64,000 nt of DNA from assembly GCA_965267185.1 (NCBI GenBank), contig OZ253937.1, positions 62,001-126,000 on the forward strand, written 5' to 3'. A model generated the notes under the pieces. The model searched no databases. It had not been told where the DNA came from and was given only the letters and a program-made list of their open reading frames with translations. The translations under genes were made by a program, and so were the position numbers. This document shows positions 8,333-16,338 of this stretch, piece after piece (position 1 is the stretch's first letter; each line of letters starts with the position of its first letter). This DNA comes from G965267185 sp965267185 (lineage in GTDB: Bacteria; Pseudomonadota; Alphaproteobacteria; UBA6615).

Positions 8333-9487
8333 ATGCCGGAACTATCCGCCAGCACCTATTCCGAAACCGACTCCTCCAACAGTTCCGCTTCGCCGAACGG
8401 CTGGCCGGAAGGTATGCCTCCCGGCGGCGTGAACGATTCCGATCGGGCGCTGGCCGGGGCGGTCAAGCGCTTCTGGGGGAGAATCCAGGGCAAGTACGCG
8501 TCCAGCGCCGGATCAAATAATTATGCGATCACGCCTGATGTTGCGCTCGCGGCTTACGTGACCGGCGAGCGCTATTCGTTTCGCGCTGACTTCACCAATA
8601 CCGGCTCGGCGACTCTAAACATCTCCGGTATTGGCGCACGCACGATCAAGAAGATGACGGGAGTCGGCAAGGCCAACCTGGCTGCCGGCGACATCCAGAA
8701 CGGTCAACCCGTCACGGTGGAAGCGGACACGACAGATCTCATCATGGTGACGCCGGTCGCCGGCGACAGCACGAACGGCACCGTGACAAGCGTCGGTTCG
8801 GGAGAGGGGCTCACCGGTGGCCCGATTGAATCCATCGGCTCGCTGTCACTCGACGTCAACGGCCTTACCGAAGATACCGCTCCCAACATCAACGACGATT
8901 TCGTTGCCACCTACGACACCTCGGACACCAGCCACAAGAAGGTGCTGCTCAACAAGCTGACGACCGGCAAGCAGATGCAATACATCCCGGCGGCGTCGAT
9001 GCGGCCGGCGATCAGCAATGGGTGCGGCAATCTCATCGTCGAGGAGGGAACGGCTGGCCGGCCCAACCGGCGCTATCTGCCCTTCGACTCGTCGGCCGAA
9101 GAGCATGCGCAATTCGATTTCACCTTTCCCAACCGGTGGAACGGCGGCACGATCAGTTTCATAGCGCATTGGACCGCCGACCATAACGGGACCGGCGGTG
9201 TCGCATGGGCGCTGCGGGCCGTCGCCGTCAGCGATGGCGAACCGATCGACACCGCGTTTGGCAACGCCGTTACGGTGACCGACAACGGTCAGTCTGCCGC
9301 GTGGGACAACCTACGTACGGCGGAAAGCGGCGCCATAACTATTGCCGGCGTGCCCGGCGATGGCGACGCCATCCAGTTCGACATTTTTCGCGACCCGCTG
9401 AATGGCGCCGACACCATAACGCTGGTCGATGTCGGACTTGTCGGGATCGAATTGTTCTGGACGTCCGACCAAGGGAATGACGCCTGA
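8333..9487 (+). CDS. phage tail-fibre-like protein
   Basis: 384 residues. The N-terminus (NGWPEGMPPGGVNDSDRAL) is the recurrent opening of phage tail-fibre and tail-spike proteins that bind the tail, followed by a beta-rich region with GTVTSVGSGEGLTGGPI, a phrase common in fibre shafts. The C-terminal half is beta-rich and looks like a receptor-facing module. ATG 8333 follows AGGAACC. It overlaps the next gene by one base (TGATG), so the two are probably one operon of receptor-binding proteins. Role in virion: host contact; host receptor unknown. Confidence 0.75.
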   Translation: MPELSASTYSETDSSNSSASPNGWPEGMPPGGVNDSDRALAGAVKRFWGRIQGKYASSAGSNNYAITPDVALAAYVTGERYSFRADFTNTGSATLNISGIGARTIKKMTGVGKANLAAGDIQNGQPVTVEADTTDLIMVTPVAGDSTNGTVTSVGSGEGLTGGPIESIGSLSLDVNGLTEDTAPNINDDFVATYDTSDTSHKKVLLNKLTTGKQMQYIPAASMRPAISNGCGNLIVEEGTAGRPNRRYLPFDSSAEEHAQFDFTFPNRWNGGTISFIAHWTADHNGTGGVAWALRAVAVSDGEPIDTAFGNAVTVTDNGQSAAWDNLRTAESGAITIAGVPGDGDAIQFDIFRDPLNGADTITLVDVGLVGIELFWTSDQGNDA

Positions 9488-10293
9488 TGTTTATGCATCT
9501 GGTGGGCCACGGCGCCGCCCGACAACCTTTCCTCGCTTCGATCGACACGCCCCAGAACGACGTGATCCTCAACACCTGGCTAAACACGAACACGAGTTGG
9601 GACGGGGTGTCGGAAGAATGGTTTCAAGTGCGCGTTGCCAACATGGTGACCATCGGTGCGAACTCGACCGGTACGCCGGCGTTGAGCACGGGAACCTTCC
9701 CCGTGGGATCGCAGCTCGTTCTCGACGTTATCGGATCTATTCTCGGCCGCAACGGGAACGGTGGACCCGGAGGAAATGGAGGTGTTGGCTTTAACGGCGT
9801 GTGCAGCGCTGGTGGGAGTGGCGGTGCAGGTAGTAATGGCGGTGACGCGTTGTCGCTCGACACCAACACTCTCTTGCGGGGAACTGGCACTATATCGCGC
9901 GGTGGCGGCGGCAGCGGTGGTGGTGGCGGCGGCGGTTCCGCAATACATGTGATCGAGTCAGAGATTTTCGTAGAAGTCGGCGGCGGCGGTGGCGGCGGCG
10001 GTGTTGCAGGGTCCGGAGGCTATCAAGGCTCTATTGGTGGGCCGGGCTCCGGAGGCGCTAGCGGCGGCTCCAATGGTTCGGGTACGACGGGTGGTAACGG
10101 CGGGATGGGACTCGGCAGCACGAGAGGAGGAATGGGCGGAAATGCCGGCGCCCCTGGGGCCAATCACAACGGGGATGCGAGCTTCTGTTCGGCTCCGGGT
10201 CAACCTGGAGGCAATCCGGGCACCGACGGCACGTCCGTAGTTCTCAACGGCAATACCCTCGACGAAACCAATTTCACCGGCACAATCGCATAG
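9487..10293 (+). CDS. glycine-rich phage fibre / adhesin-like protein
   Basis: 268 residues. The first 85 are an ordinary beta-type domain; residues about 85-240 are a glycine-rich sheet (runs such as GGGGSGGGGGGG and repeated GGNGG), as in the polyglycine-II receptor tips of some phage adhesins. It begins on the TGATG overlap with the tail-fibre gene. Likely a fibre tip or tip-attached adhesin. The glycine-rich coding DNA is repetitive and may vary. No enzyme motif seen. Confidence 0.65.
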   Translation: MFMHLVGHGAARQPFLASIDTPQNDVILNTWLNTNTSWDGVSEEWFQVRVANMVTIGANSTGTPALSTGTFPVGSQLVLDVIGSILGRNGNGGPGGNGGVGFNGVCSAGGSGGAGSNGGDALSLDTNTLLRGTGTISRGGGGSGGGGGGGSAIHVIESEIFVEVGGGGGGGGVAGSGGYQGSIGGPGSGGASGGSNGSGTTGGNGGMGLGSTRGGMGGNAGAPGANHNGDASFCSAPGQPGGNPGTDGTSVVLNGNTLDETNFTGTIA

Positions 10294-10306
10294 GAGACAC
10301 CGTCTG

Positions 10307-10708
10307 ATGCCCCTCTACGCCAAGATCGACCGCGAAGATCGATCTATTCTCAAGTTCCGGAACCTCGACCGCCCGCGGCTTGCCGACGACCCGCGCAAGC
10401 CCAAATGGGTGCCGGTGACGACCCGGCCGCAGCCGCCGTTCGACGACGCGACCGAGAAGCTGGTGCGCGGCGAAGAGGTTTCGCTGACCGGCGTGACTAT
10501 TACTTGGACGGTAACGCCGCTGACCAAACAAGAGCGCGACCGCGCCGACGCGGAAGCGTTGGCCGGTTCCGGTAAGGACAGCGCGCTGGTGCTGGTCGAG
10601 CTGATCGACTGGCTGCTCGCCAACACGGCGATCAAGCCGGCCGACTTCACACCCAATGTACGCCAGGCCTATCAGCGCCTCAAAGCTCGTGTCGACCGCG
10701 CTAAGTAA
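10307..10708 (+). CDS. small phage protein after the fibre genes
   Basis: 133 residues, soluble, opening MPLYAKIDREDRSIL and ending in a helical stretch. Its place directly after the fibre genes suggests a fibre chaperone or tail-accessory protein, but I do not recognise a named family. It starts 13 bases after the adhesin gene stop and is overlapped at its 3' end by the next gene. Confidence 0.6.
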   Translation: MPLYAKIDREDRSILKFRNLDRPRLADDPRKPKWVPVTTRPQPPFDDATEKLVRGEEVSLTGVTITWTVTPLTKQERDRADAEALAGSGKDSALVLVELIDWLLANTAIKPADFTPNVRQAYQRLKARVDRAK

Positions 10709-11030
10709 GGCGCCCCGTCTTCTGCTCATCGCCGCCCTCGTGGCGGCTTTTTTATTGCAAACGCCGAGCCCGGCGCACGGCCAGAGCCTGTGCATGGGCC
10801 GCGACGCGCTGCTGACCCAGCTCTATTTGCATGCGCTCGAACAGCCGGTCGCCATCGGCCTCACCGCGGCGGGCAACGTGGTCGAGGTGCTGGCGAGCGG
10901 CGACGGCGCCACCTGGACTCTCATCACGACCGGCCCGACCGGCCTGAGTTGCGTGGTGCAGACCGGCGAGCACTGGCAGGCGATCGAACCCGCCGCAGAC
11001 CCCGCAACGCAGCAAGGCCCCGACCTGTAG
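10689..11030 (+). CDS. small secreted protein in the phage block
   Basis: About 113 residues from a GTG at 10689 (a longer ATG start at 10656 would overlap the previous gene by 53 bases). It has a clear signal peptide (LLLIAALVAAFLL, then AHGQS) and a short mature domain with two cysteines (SLCMG and LSCVVQ) that could pair. Function unknown. Position between tail and lysis genes would suit a periplasmic phage factor. Start choice uncertain. Confidence 0.5.
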   Translation: MSTALSKAPRLLLIAALVAAFLLQTPSPAHGQSLCMGRDALLTQLYLHALEQPVAIGLTAAGNVVEVLASGDGATWTLITTGPTGLSCVVQTGEHWQAIEPAADPATQQGPDL

Positions 11031-11052
11031 TGACAGACGAGAATTTTATTAG

Positions 11053-11289
11053 ATGAACGACGAACCAACCGATGATGCCCCCGCGCGGGATGAACTCCCC
11101 CGCGACGAGCCAACCCACGGGCAATTGATGAAGAAGCTGCGCGAGGTGGAAACGATCTCGCGGGCCAACAAGTCGCGCCTCGACGAGATCGCCGGCGCCG
11201 GCAAGTTCGGCAAATGGTTCCTGGTGTTTCTGGTCGGCCTTGGCGGGTTGGTGCTGGCACTCAGCCAGTTTCTCACGGGGGGGAAGTAG
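11053..11289 (+). CDS. single-span membrane protein, coiled-coil then TM
   Basis: 78 residues: acidic N-terminus, helix LMKKLREVETISRANKSRLDEI, then one membrane segment (about residues 52-74) and a short basic tail. This is the layout of several phage hemolysin/holin-accessory proteins. It lies upstream of the endolysin block. No diagnostic motif; call rests on size, topology and context. Confidence 0.55.
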   Translation: MNDEPTDDAPARDELPRDEPTHGQLMKKLREVETISRANKSRLDEIAGAGKFGKWFLVFLVGLGGLVLALSQFLTGGK

Positions 11290-11329
11290 TGCTCCCTGGT
11301 TTGGAGGCTCCGCGCATCGGAGGGATTTT

Positions 11330-12946
11330 GTGATCGGTCTGCTGGAGTTTTTACGCCGCGCCGCCGGCCCGGAGCGTGAACTCGGGCTCGCGCCCTTCAT
11401 CAGCGGCGCGCCAGCCGATCTTATGTTCGTGCCGGCCGCTCAACCCGGTATCGGTGCGGCTGTCGAGACCAGCCCTGCGGGTGCCGCTGTGCCGAGCCCC
11501 GATATAGCGCAACCAGCTACAGAGCTTACGGTCGAGGAATTCGAAACCTTCTTCCCGGCGGAGCGGCAGCCTGCTCCTGACGTGGCTCAAGCGCCCCCCG
11601 GGCTTGCTCCGGGCGATTTTGGGTTCGGTATTTCGACTAACGTTGCGCCGATTGGTTCCAGTTTCGGACCGCCCTTCGAAAAGCAGATACCTAACGATCT
11701 CGATGTCCCAATCGTGCCAGGACCGACCCAGCAGTCCGATGTGGTGGAATTCTTAGAAACCCCGGCGTTGCGGCGTAGGGCGAGTTTTCAACGTCTTACC
11801 CAGAAGCAGCATGAGCGTCAGCAAAGTATTTTGGGTTTTCTCGATCGTATGTCTCCGGAAAAGGGCCTCACAGCCGAACAATGGGGTCAGCTAAAGGACG
11901 ACATCGAGAACTCTGGGCTGCTCGGGCTTGTCAAAACAGACCTGTTACGGGTCGCGACGGATAGAAGCTTGGGAATACCCAGCGAGCCAAGTGCCGGTGT
12001 GATGCGCTTGGCCACCGAGGAGTTCAAGTCGGTACAGCAAAGAATGTCAGATGCGCAAAACCGCCCGGGTCGCATATCATCGGCCAGAGGTTCGCTGATG
12101 CAGGGCGCTTTCGATGTCGTTGCGAGCGTACCGGAAAACTTCGCAATTTCACGGGCGCGCTCCTCGCGCAATTTAGTCGATGCATTTGAAGCTATTGAAC
12201 GTGGCGAGGTGCCCGATTCGGCTGGCATTATGTTCATTGATCGCTTCGGTATCGGAAAGTTCCAATCTGCCGAACCCGAAGAGCGCCGGGCAATGTTGGC
12301 GCGTGCGCGGCATAATTCGGATCCCCGCAATCGATCATCGTTCGATGGCGGCCAGCACATTCGTGATGTCGCTCGCCGGGAGTTCCCGACCAACCGCGAA
12401 TTTGAAGGCGACCCCTTTGGTGACGTGTTCTTCCGCGATTCCGGTAAGGCATTAGCCACAATTGGAACTGTAGCGTTGTTGCGGCAGGGCGGCATCGGTG
12501 CAGCAAGTGCTAATGTTGTCGGCGCTGCTGGTGTCAACGCACTTACGGAGCGTGTTGAGCAGTTTCAAGACGCTCTTGCGGACGGTGCATCTATAGAAGA
12601 AGCCCATGATGCGTCCAATCTTGGCGCTATTTCTGGGACTGCACAGGCATTTCCAATTGCGCGTATTTTAAGCCGCTTCGACAAGGGTACGGGAGGCACA
12701 GTTCGTCGCGCACTTATCGAAGGTGGAATTGGCGGCTCGGAGGCGATGGTGTTCGGGATTGCCGATAACATCGTAGAAAATTTAATTGCGTCGAATTGGG
12801 TGCGATACGATCCTGAGCGCGACACCTTTGAAGGCGTCGGTGATAATGCCGACGTGAGCTTTACAAGAGGTGCGTTGTTTAGCGTTGTTGCCGCCATGTT
12901 GGGCGCACAAGTGAACGCTGTTGGACAGAGGGGCGACGAGCGCTAG
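11330..12946 (+). CDS. large phage structural / internal virion-type protein
   Basis: About 538 residues from GTG 11330, which has GGAGGG six bases upstream; a longer frame from 11240 overlaps the previous gene and has no ribosome site. The N-terminal third is Pro/Ala-rich and low complexity, the middle is helical, and the C-terminal 150 residues contain glycine-rich hydrophobic helices (ALATIGTVALLRQGGIG, GAISGTAQAFPIARIL). Such segments occur in long virion proteins that enter the host envelope. The last part is homologous to the fragment at 6891-7781 but lacks the nuclease-like tail. Exact role not recognised. Confidence 0.55.
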   Translation: MIGLLEFLRRAAGPERELGLAPFISGAPADLMFVPAAQPGIGAAVETSPAGAAVPSPDIAQPATELTVEEFETFFPAERQPAPDVAQAPPGLAPGDFGFGISTNVAPIGSSFGPPFEKQIPNDLDVPIVPGPTQQSDVVEFLETPALRRRASFQRLTQKQHERQQSILGFLDRMSPEKGLTAEQWGQLKDDIENSGLLGLVKTDLLRVATDRSLGIPSEPSAGVMRLATEEFKSVQQRMSDAQNRPGRISSARGSLMQGAFDVVASVPENFAISRARSSRNLVDAFEAIERGEVPDSAGIMFIDRFGIGKFQSAEPEERRAMLARARHNSDPRNRSSFDGGQHIRDVARREFPTNREFEGDPFGDVFFRDSGKALATIGTVALLRQGGIGAASANVVGAAGVNALTERVEQFQDALADGASIEEAHDASNLGAISGTAQAFPIARILSRFDKGTGGTVRRALIEGGIGGSEAMVFGIADNIVENLIASNWVRYDPERDTFEGVGDNADVSFTRGALFSVVAAMLGAQVNAVGQRGDER

Positions 12947-12953
12947 GCCCTGA

Positions 12954-13184
12954 TTATTCCAGTTCGTCTCGTTCGTCTCGTTTGTCTCGTTTGTCTCGTT
13001 CGCCCCATTCATCCCAATCTTTGGTGATGAAGTAAAACACCCACATCCAGACAAAAGCACCGACGAAAATATATCTACCAAAAAAATCGAACTTAGAAGA
13101 GACAACGAGAAAACCGATGGGAACTATGGCGGTAAGAAGCATGAAGCCGCTCCAGCCGATGAGTTTCTTCATAAGGGGGCTCAT
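12954..13184 (-). CDS. possible two-TM small membrane protein
   Basis: 76 residues with two hydrophobic segments and a highly charged C-terminus (ERDKRDKRDERDELE) encoded by a 9-bp tandem repeat (12963-13000). It runs against the surrounding phage genes. A GGAG lies 12 bases before the ATG, a little far. Could be a real cargo gene or chance; the repeat-encoded tail makes coding prediction less reliable. Confidence 0.35.
   Translation of the reverse strand: MSPLMKKLIGWSGFMLLTAIVPIGFLVVSSKFDFFGRYIFVGAFVWMWVFYFITKDWDEWGERDKRDKRDERDELE
12963..13000. repeat. 9-bp tandem repeat
   Basis: Four near-identical copies of CGTCTCGTT / TGTCTCGTT in a row, with two degenerate units following. It encodes the ERD/KRD tail of the small minus-strand frame and is a likely slippage site. 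Confidence 0.85.
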
Positions 13185-13288
13185 TCGGCGAACGTCTCCA
13201 ACGAAGGGCAGGATCGATCATTAGAGTAGTGTTCGCTGGTTCTACTGTCGAGCTCTGCCACCACCGCTGACGCATCACCACCACTAAG

Positions 13289-13311
13289 CCCCGCTTCTCG
13301 CGGGGTTTTTT
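13289..13311 (+). terminator. Rho-independent terminator before the endolysin
   Basis: CCCCGC (13289-13294), loop, GCGGGG (13300-13305) and TTTTTT. The endolysin ATG lies 24 bases further. Stem, T-run and the following GGAACCA are almost the same as at 8283, indicating a repeated regulatory cassette. Confidence 0.8.
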
Positions 13312-13334
13312 GGTACCCAACAGGAACCATCTCT

Positions 13335-13751
13335 ATGCCCGCTTTTTCCCAGCGCTCGGCGGCACGGCTCGCCACGTGCGACGGCCGCCTGCGCGCGTTA
13401 TTCGACGACGTGGTGCGCGAGTACGACTGCACGGTTCTGGAAGGCCACCGCTCGCCCGAGCGGCAGGCGGAATTGGTCCGGGCGGGTAAGTCGAAGGTGC
13501 GCGTGTCGCGCCACAACGCCATGCCTAGTGAAGCGGTCGACGTGGCGCCGTGGCCGATCCCCGAGAAATGGGGTGCGGTGCCCAACCCCAAGGTGATCGC
13601 CCAATTCTATCACTTCGCCGGCTTCGTGCTCGGTCTGGCGGCGGCGCGCGGCCTCGCCTTGCGGTGGGGCGGCGATTGGGACGGCGACCGCACTTTCACC
13701 GATCAGACTTTCGACGATCTCGTTCACTTCGAACTTAAGCCGAAGGAGTAA
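13335..13751 (+). CDS. M15-type peptidoglycan endopeptidase (endolysin)
   Basis: 138 residues. The zinc-peptidase M15 pattern is present: SRHNAMPSEAVDVAP (His and Asp ligands) and FDDLVHFEL (last His), with GGDWDGD typical of the VanY/phage Ply group. Such enzymes cleave the L-Ala-D-Glu or D-Ala bonds of the peptide stem. No signal peptide, so release needs a holin, and a small membrane protein gene follows four bases downstream. Part of a tight block 13335-14394. Confidence 0.85.
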   Translation: MPAFSQRSAARLATCDGRLRALFDDVVREYDCTVLEGHRSPERQAELVRAGKSKVRVSRHNAMPSEAVDVAPWPIPEKWGAVPNPKVIAQFYHFAGFVLGLAAARGLALRWGGDWDGDRTFTDQTFDDLVHFELKPKE

Positions 13752-13755
13752 CTCC

Positions 13756-13911
13756 ATGACGAAATTCGACAAGACCACGGCGGCGGTAATCTCCGGCGCC
13801 ATGGTGGCGGTGGCCGGCGCGCTGTTTTCGGTTGACCCGGAAATTCTCGCCGCGGCGCAAACCATTATCACCGCTGTGTTGGTGTGGCTGGTGCCCAATG
13901 CGCCGGCGTAA
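13756..13911 (+). CDS. small holin-like membrane protein
   Basis: 51 residues: short charged N-terminus (MTKFDKTT), then two hydrophobic stretches (AAVISGAMVAVAGALF and AAQTIITAVLVWLV) split by a polar turn. GGAG at 13745-13748 precedes the ATG. Position right after the endolysin and its two-helix topology fit a holin that lets the endolysin out. Homology not verified. Confidence 0.6.
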   Translation: MTKFDKTTAAVISGAMVAVAGALFSVDPEILAAAQTIITAVLVWLVPNAPA

Positions 13912-14218
13912 CCTCGCAGCACTGGTTTTCGCGCCGCTGCTGCTGGCCGCCTGCACCGCGACCGATCTGACGACGCCGCAAGAGGTGGCGGTCGCGTGCC
14001 GCGGCTATGCGTCGACCCTGTTTGCGCTCACGCCGTTCAAGAGCCGGATGACGGACGCCCAGATCGGTTTCGTCGACCGGGCCAATGCAACGGTCATTCC
14101 GGCCTGCGCGGCGGCGGCCGAGGGCGAAGACCAGGCCACCGATGACGTATTGCGCCTGGTGCGCGATCAACTGCGCCAAATGCTCTTGCTCGAACAAAGC
14201 CTGAAGGAGAACGCCTGA
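13898..14218 (+). CDS. small phage lipoprotein (spanin-like position)
   Basis: 106 residues starting at ATG 13898, overlapping the holin-like gene by 14 bases. A signal with lipobox LLLAAC leads to a helical mature part. In lysis blocks an outer-membrane lipoprotein here is often an o-spanin, but the mature domain is not proline-rich as in typical Rz1, so this is only suggested. Its stop overlaps the next start (TGATG). Confidence 0.55.
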   Translation: MRRRNLAALVFAPLLLAACTATDLTTPQEVAVACRGYASTLFALTPFKSRMTDAQIGFVDRANATVIPACAAAAEGEDQATDDVLRLVRDQLRQMLLLEQSLKENA

Positions 14219-14394
14219 TGCCGCCGGGAACCATCACCGCCGTTGCCTATCTGATCTCCGAGCTGGTGCTCGCCGGCGTCGAGATGTCGGCGCTGCTCGC
14301 CGAGATCAAGGCGACCGGAAAGCTGTCGGACGCGCAGTGGCAGAAGATCCTCGACGATCTGGCCGCCGCGAAAGCTGCCTGGGATAGCGCCTAA
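14218..14394 (+). CDS. small phage helical protein
   Basis: 58 residues; amphipathic helix ISELVLAGVEMSALLAEIKA then KLSDAQWQKILDDLAAAKAAW. It starts on the TGATG overlap with the lipoprotein gene. From codon 10 to the stop and beyond, its DNA is an exact copy of 16032-16181. Function unknown; last gene of the lysis block. Confidence 0.55.
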   Translation: MPPGTITAVAYLISELVLAGVEMSALLAEIKATGKLSDAQWQKILDDLAAAKAAWDSA

Positions 14395-14448
14395 CCTCTT
14401 TTGCCTCTCTCCCCCGCTCCCCTCATGGGAGCCCTCGGGCCCGCCCCT
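14245..14448 (+). repeat. 204-bp perfect direct repeat, left copy
   Basis: Identical base for base to 16032-16235 as far as I can read. It spans most of the small helical gene and its 3' flank, stopping inside the loop of the terminator hairpin. The two copies bracket 1.58 kb of AT-richer cargo DNA. Confidence 0.92.
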
Positions 14449-15107
14449 CGCGGGGTGTTTTTTAAGTTGGGGACAATAGTTCAGCGGGTGTCGTCTGGAT
14501 CGCAAGCAAAGATGTGCCCAATAAAGAAATTTTTACAGTCCGCAGGTTTTCTAGCGGACACTCATTTGTTTAGGCATTCGATGTTCCGAACCGACTGCGC
14601 TCGTTTGAAATTCACGCGGTGGATTGGCACCGGTATCTTGTTTCTCACCCTCTACGATCTCCGTATAAATCCGGATAAAGCGGGGCATACCGAAACGAAC
14701 CGCGATGTGGGTTGCACCAGAGATCGTGGAAGAAATGGCGCCGAGATTGCAGCTGTAACACTGGTGAGGCCGAAGACTACCTCGTTGCTACTCACGATCG
14801 GTATCTGAATGGTTACCGTTATTTTTTGAGTTCAAGAACTAATATTTCCGCCACTGATACCTATATTCAGGCCGACCGCAAAATTGACACCTTTAGCGGC
14901 TAGTTTGGCAAGAAGTTAGTCCGGACCTATCCATTTGTACGGACCTATTATTTTCTTGTTAACCATGGATTCGGTGAGGATTATGGTGTTAATTACGATT
15001 TCGATTGATAAGAGAAAAAAGATCAATCGGGCATTAAGCGATTGTTCAGGGTCGCCAGTCATTTTTGCGACATGAATAGTCGGCGCCATCAGCTAGGGGG
15101 ACGGCAC
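14449..15107. other. AT-richer cargo stretch without a supported gene
   Basis: About 660 bases with lower GC than the surroundings. Open frames exist (for example around 14401-14808) but they cross the repeat boundary, have no ribosome site and no protein-like character. A GGACCTAT motif occurs twice near 14923 and 14941. Probably degenerate or regulatory DNA of the inserted segment. Confidence 0.5.
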
Positions 15108-15239
15108 ATGAGCTCGTGGATTGCCGATCATGCGGATTGGATGGTCGACCGCGATCATCCTGCAAAAACTGCTGCGCGTATTGCTATTGCTGCTGCTGCG
15201 GTTTTGGCGCCAATCGTAGTTCTCTTTCTGGTTGCGTAG
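15108..15239 (+). CDS. tiny membrane protein in the cargo segment
   Basis: 43 residues from ATG 15108, which has AGGGGG about eight bases upstream. N-terminal polar part (SSWIADHADWMVDRDHP) and one C-terminal membrane helix. It converges on the channel gene with a five-base gap. No family recognised; short but has a good start. Confidence 0.45.
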   Translation: MSSWIADHADWMVDRDHPAKTAARIAIAAAAVLAPIVVLFLVA

Positions 15240-15244
15240 ACCGT

Positions 15245-15730
15245 CTATTGGCGGGTGCTACTGACCACGTTTGCTACGAGCCCGACCGTTAGACCTAGAT
15301 AGAAATACCCGATTGCTGCTTGAGCCGCGGCGATGAGGCGCAGTTCAGTTGGTGGACTGAAGTCGCCGTACCCCAACGTTGTCCATGTAACGACCGAAAA
15401 ATAGAGCGCGTCGAGATCGTTTACCGGCACTGGTGGCGCGCCATTTGTCATCAATCCAAAGCCGGAGTAGACCGCCGCGAAAGTCAGCAACAGCGCGCCA
15501 GATTGAATGAGTATGGCGAATACAGTCCTGATTGGACCGATGTCCTCGAGCAGAAAATTTCCGACGGGCAGGAAGCTTACAAACACAGCAATCCCGATAA
15601 CCCAGTACGCTATATCCGCGCTGCCTTCGAACGATTCTGAAAAGAAAAAGAACGTCAGAATAGCAATCGACCAGTTGCTCACGAACGGAAGCACGACAAA
15701 ACCAAGGGTTGATGCACGTATAGTTCGCAT
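15245..15730 (-). CDS. potassium-channel-like protein (ion transport 2 type)
   Basis: 161 residues with four hydrophobic segments. Between the third and fourth lies a P-loop with WTTLGYGDFSPP, matching the TxGYGD selectivity filter of K+ channels, followed by a pore-lining helix with glycines. No cytoplasmic ligand or RCK domain is attached. It sits in the AT-richer segment between the 204-bp direct repeats, so it looks like cargo carried on the prophage remnant. It would act in the inner membrane. Ion choice is inferred from the filter. Confidence 0.8.
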   Translation of the reverse strand: MRTIRASTLGFVVLPFVSNWSIAILTFFFFSESFEGSADIAYWVIGIAVFVSFLPVGNFLLEDIGPIRTVFAILIQSGALLLTFAAVYSGFGLMTNGAPPVPVNDLDALYFSVVTWTTLGYGDFSPPTELRLIAAAQAAIGYFYLGLTVGLVANVVSSTRQ

Positions 15731-15819
15731 ACAGTAATGTCACCAATTATCGTATGTTGTGCAACAAACCGTTTGCGCTTTGCAGCAAATTCGTAGCTTT
15801 TTCACATATTTTTCGCAGT

Positions 15820-15847
15820 CGGCGGTTCCTTCGGAGCCGCCGTTTTT
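15820..15847 (+). terminator. Rho-independent terminator
   Basis: CGGCGGTTCC, loop TTC, GGAGCCGCCG (one G-U pair) followed by TTTTT. The ATG of the next (broken) gene lies 16 bases after, again the terminator-then-start layout seen at 8283 and 13289. Confidence 0.75.
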
Positions 15848-15862
15848 CGTTGGGAGACCTGA

Positions 15863-16181
15863 ATGGTAGAAGGATTTCAGTTCGTCACATCTAATCCGGT
15901 AACGGTCGGTCAAGCGAGGGTCGAGGACCTTCGCCAGATATCCACACCGCGACTTCACCACTCTGCAGGCCGCACAGGACCGGCGAATAGCCGAGGCGGT
16001 ACTCGCTAGGGAGGCGGTGCCGCTAGGAATCGCCTATCTGATCTCCGAGCTGGTGCTCGCCGGCGTCGAGATGTCGGCGCTGCTCGCCGAGATCAAGGCG
16101 ACCGGAAAGCTGTCGGACGCGCAGTGGCAGAAGATCCTCGACGATCTGGCCGCCGCGAAAGCTGCCTGGGATAGCGCCTAA
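15863..16181 (+). pseudogene. frameshifted small phage gene ending in the right repeat copy
   Basis: ATG 15863 has GGGAG at 15852-15856 and starts MVEGFQFVTSNPVTVGQ, but the frame stops at 16009 after 48 codons. A second frame, usable from about 15930, reads DFTTLQAAQDRRIAEAVLAREAVPLG and joins the 204-bp repeat in the frame of the small helical protein. One indel between about 15900 and 15951 explains both. A GTG at 16017 could still give a 54-residue product, with a ribosome site that is too close. Intact ancestor would be about 105 residues. Confidence 0.55.
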
Positions 16182-16235
16182 CCTCTTTTGCCTCTCTCCC
16201 CCGCTCCCCTCATGGGAGCCCTCGGGCCCGCCCCT
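16032..16235 (+). repeat. 204-bp perfect direct repeat, right copy
   Basis: Exact copy of 14245-14448, offset 1787 bases. Beyond its right end this copy continues into an intact terminator, so the right copy appears to keep the original 3' flank, while the left copy keeps the original 5' flank. Confidence 0.92.
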
Positions 16236-16256
16236 TCGGGGGCGGGCCCTTTTTTT
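16224..16256 (+). terminator. strong Rho-independent terminator
   Basis: GGGCCCGCCCC, loop TTCG, GGGGCGGGCCC, then seven Ts: a perfect 11-bp stem with a stable tetraloop. The direct repeat ends inside this loop. It closes the prophage remnant. Confidence 0.92.
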
Positions 16257-16338
16257 GTGCCTTGGGCTCGGCCATCGGTGCTATCCGCTTCACAAAGTCG
16301 CCGTTAGACTGATCGAACGGTAGCGAAGGGGAGGTCCG

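Noticed and set aside
14401..14808. 135-residue frame crossing the left repeat boundary
   Set aside because: Starts in the terminator region, no ribosome site, no coherent protein character.
15740..15961. 73-residue minus-strand frame
   Set aside because: Covers a terminator and the start of a plus-strand broken gene; no support.
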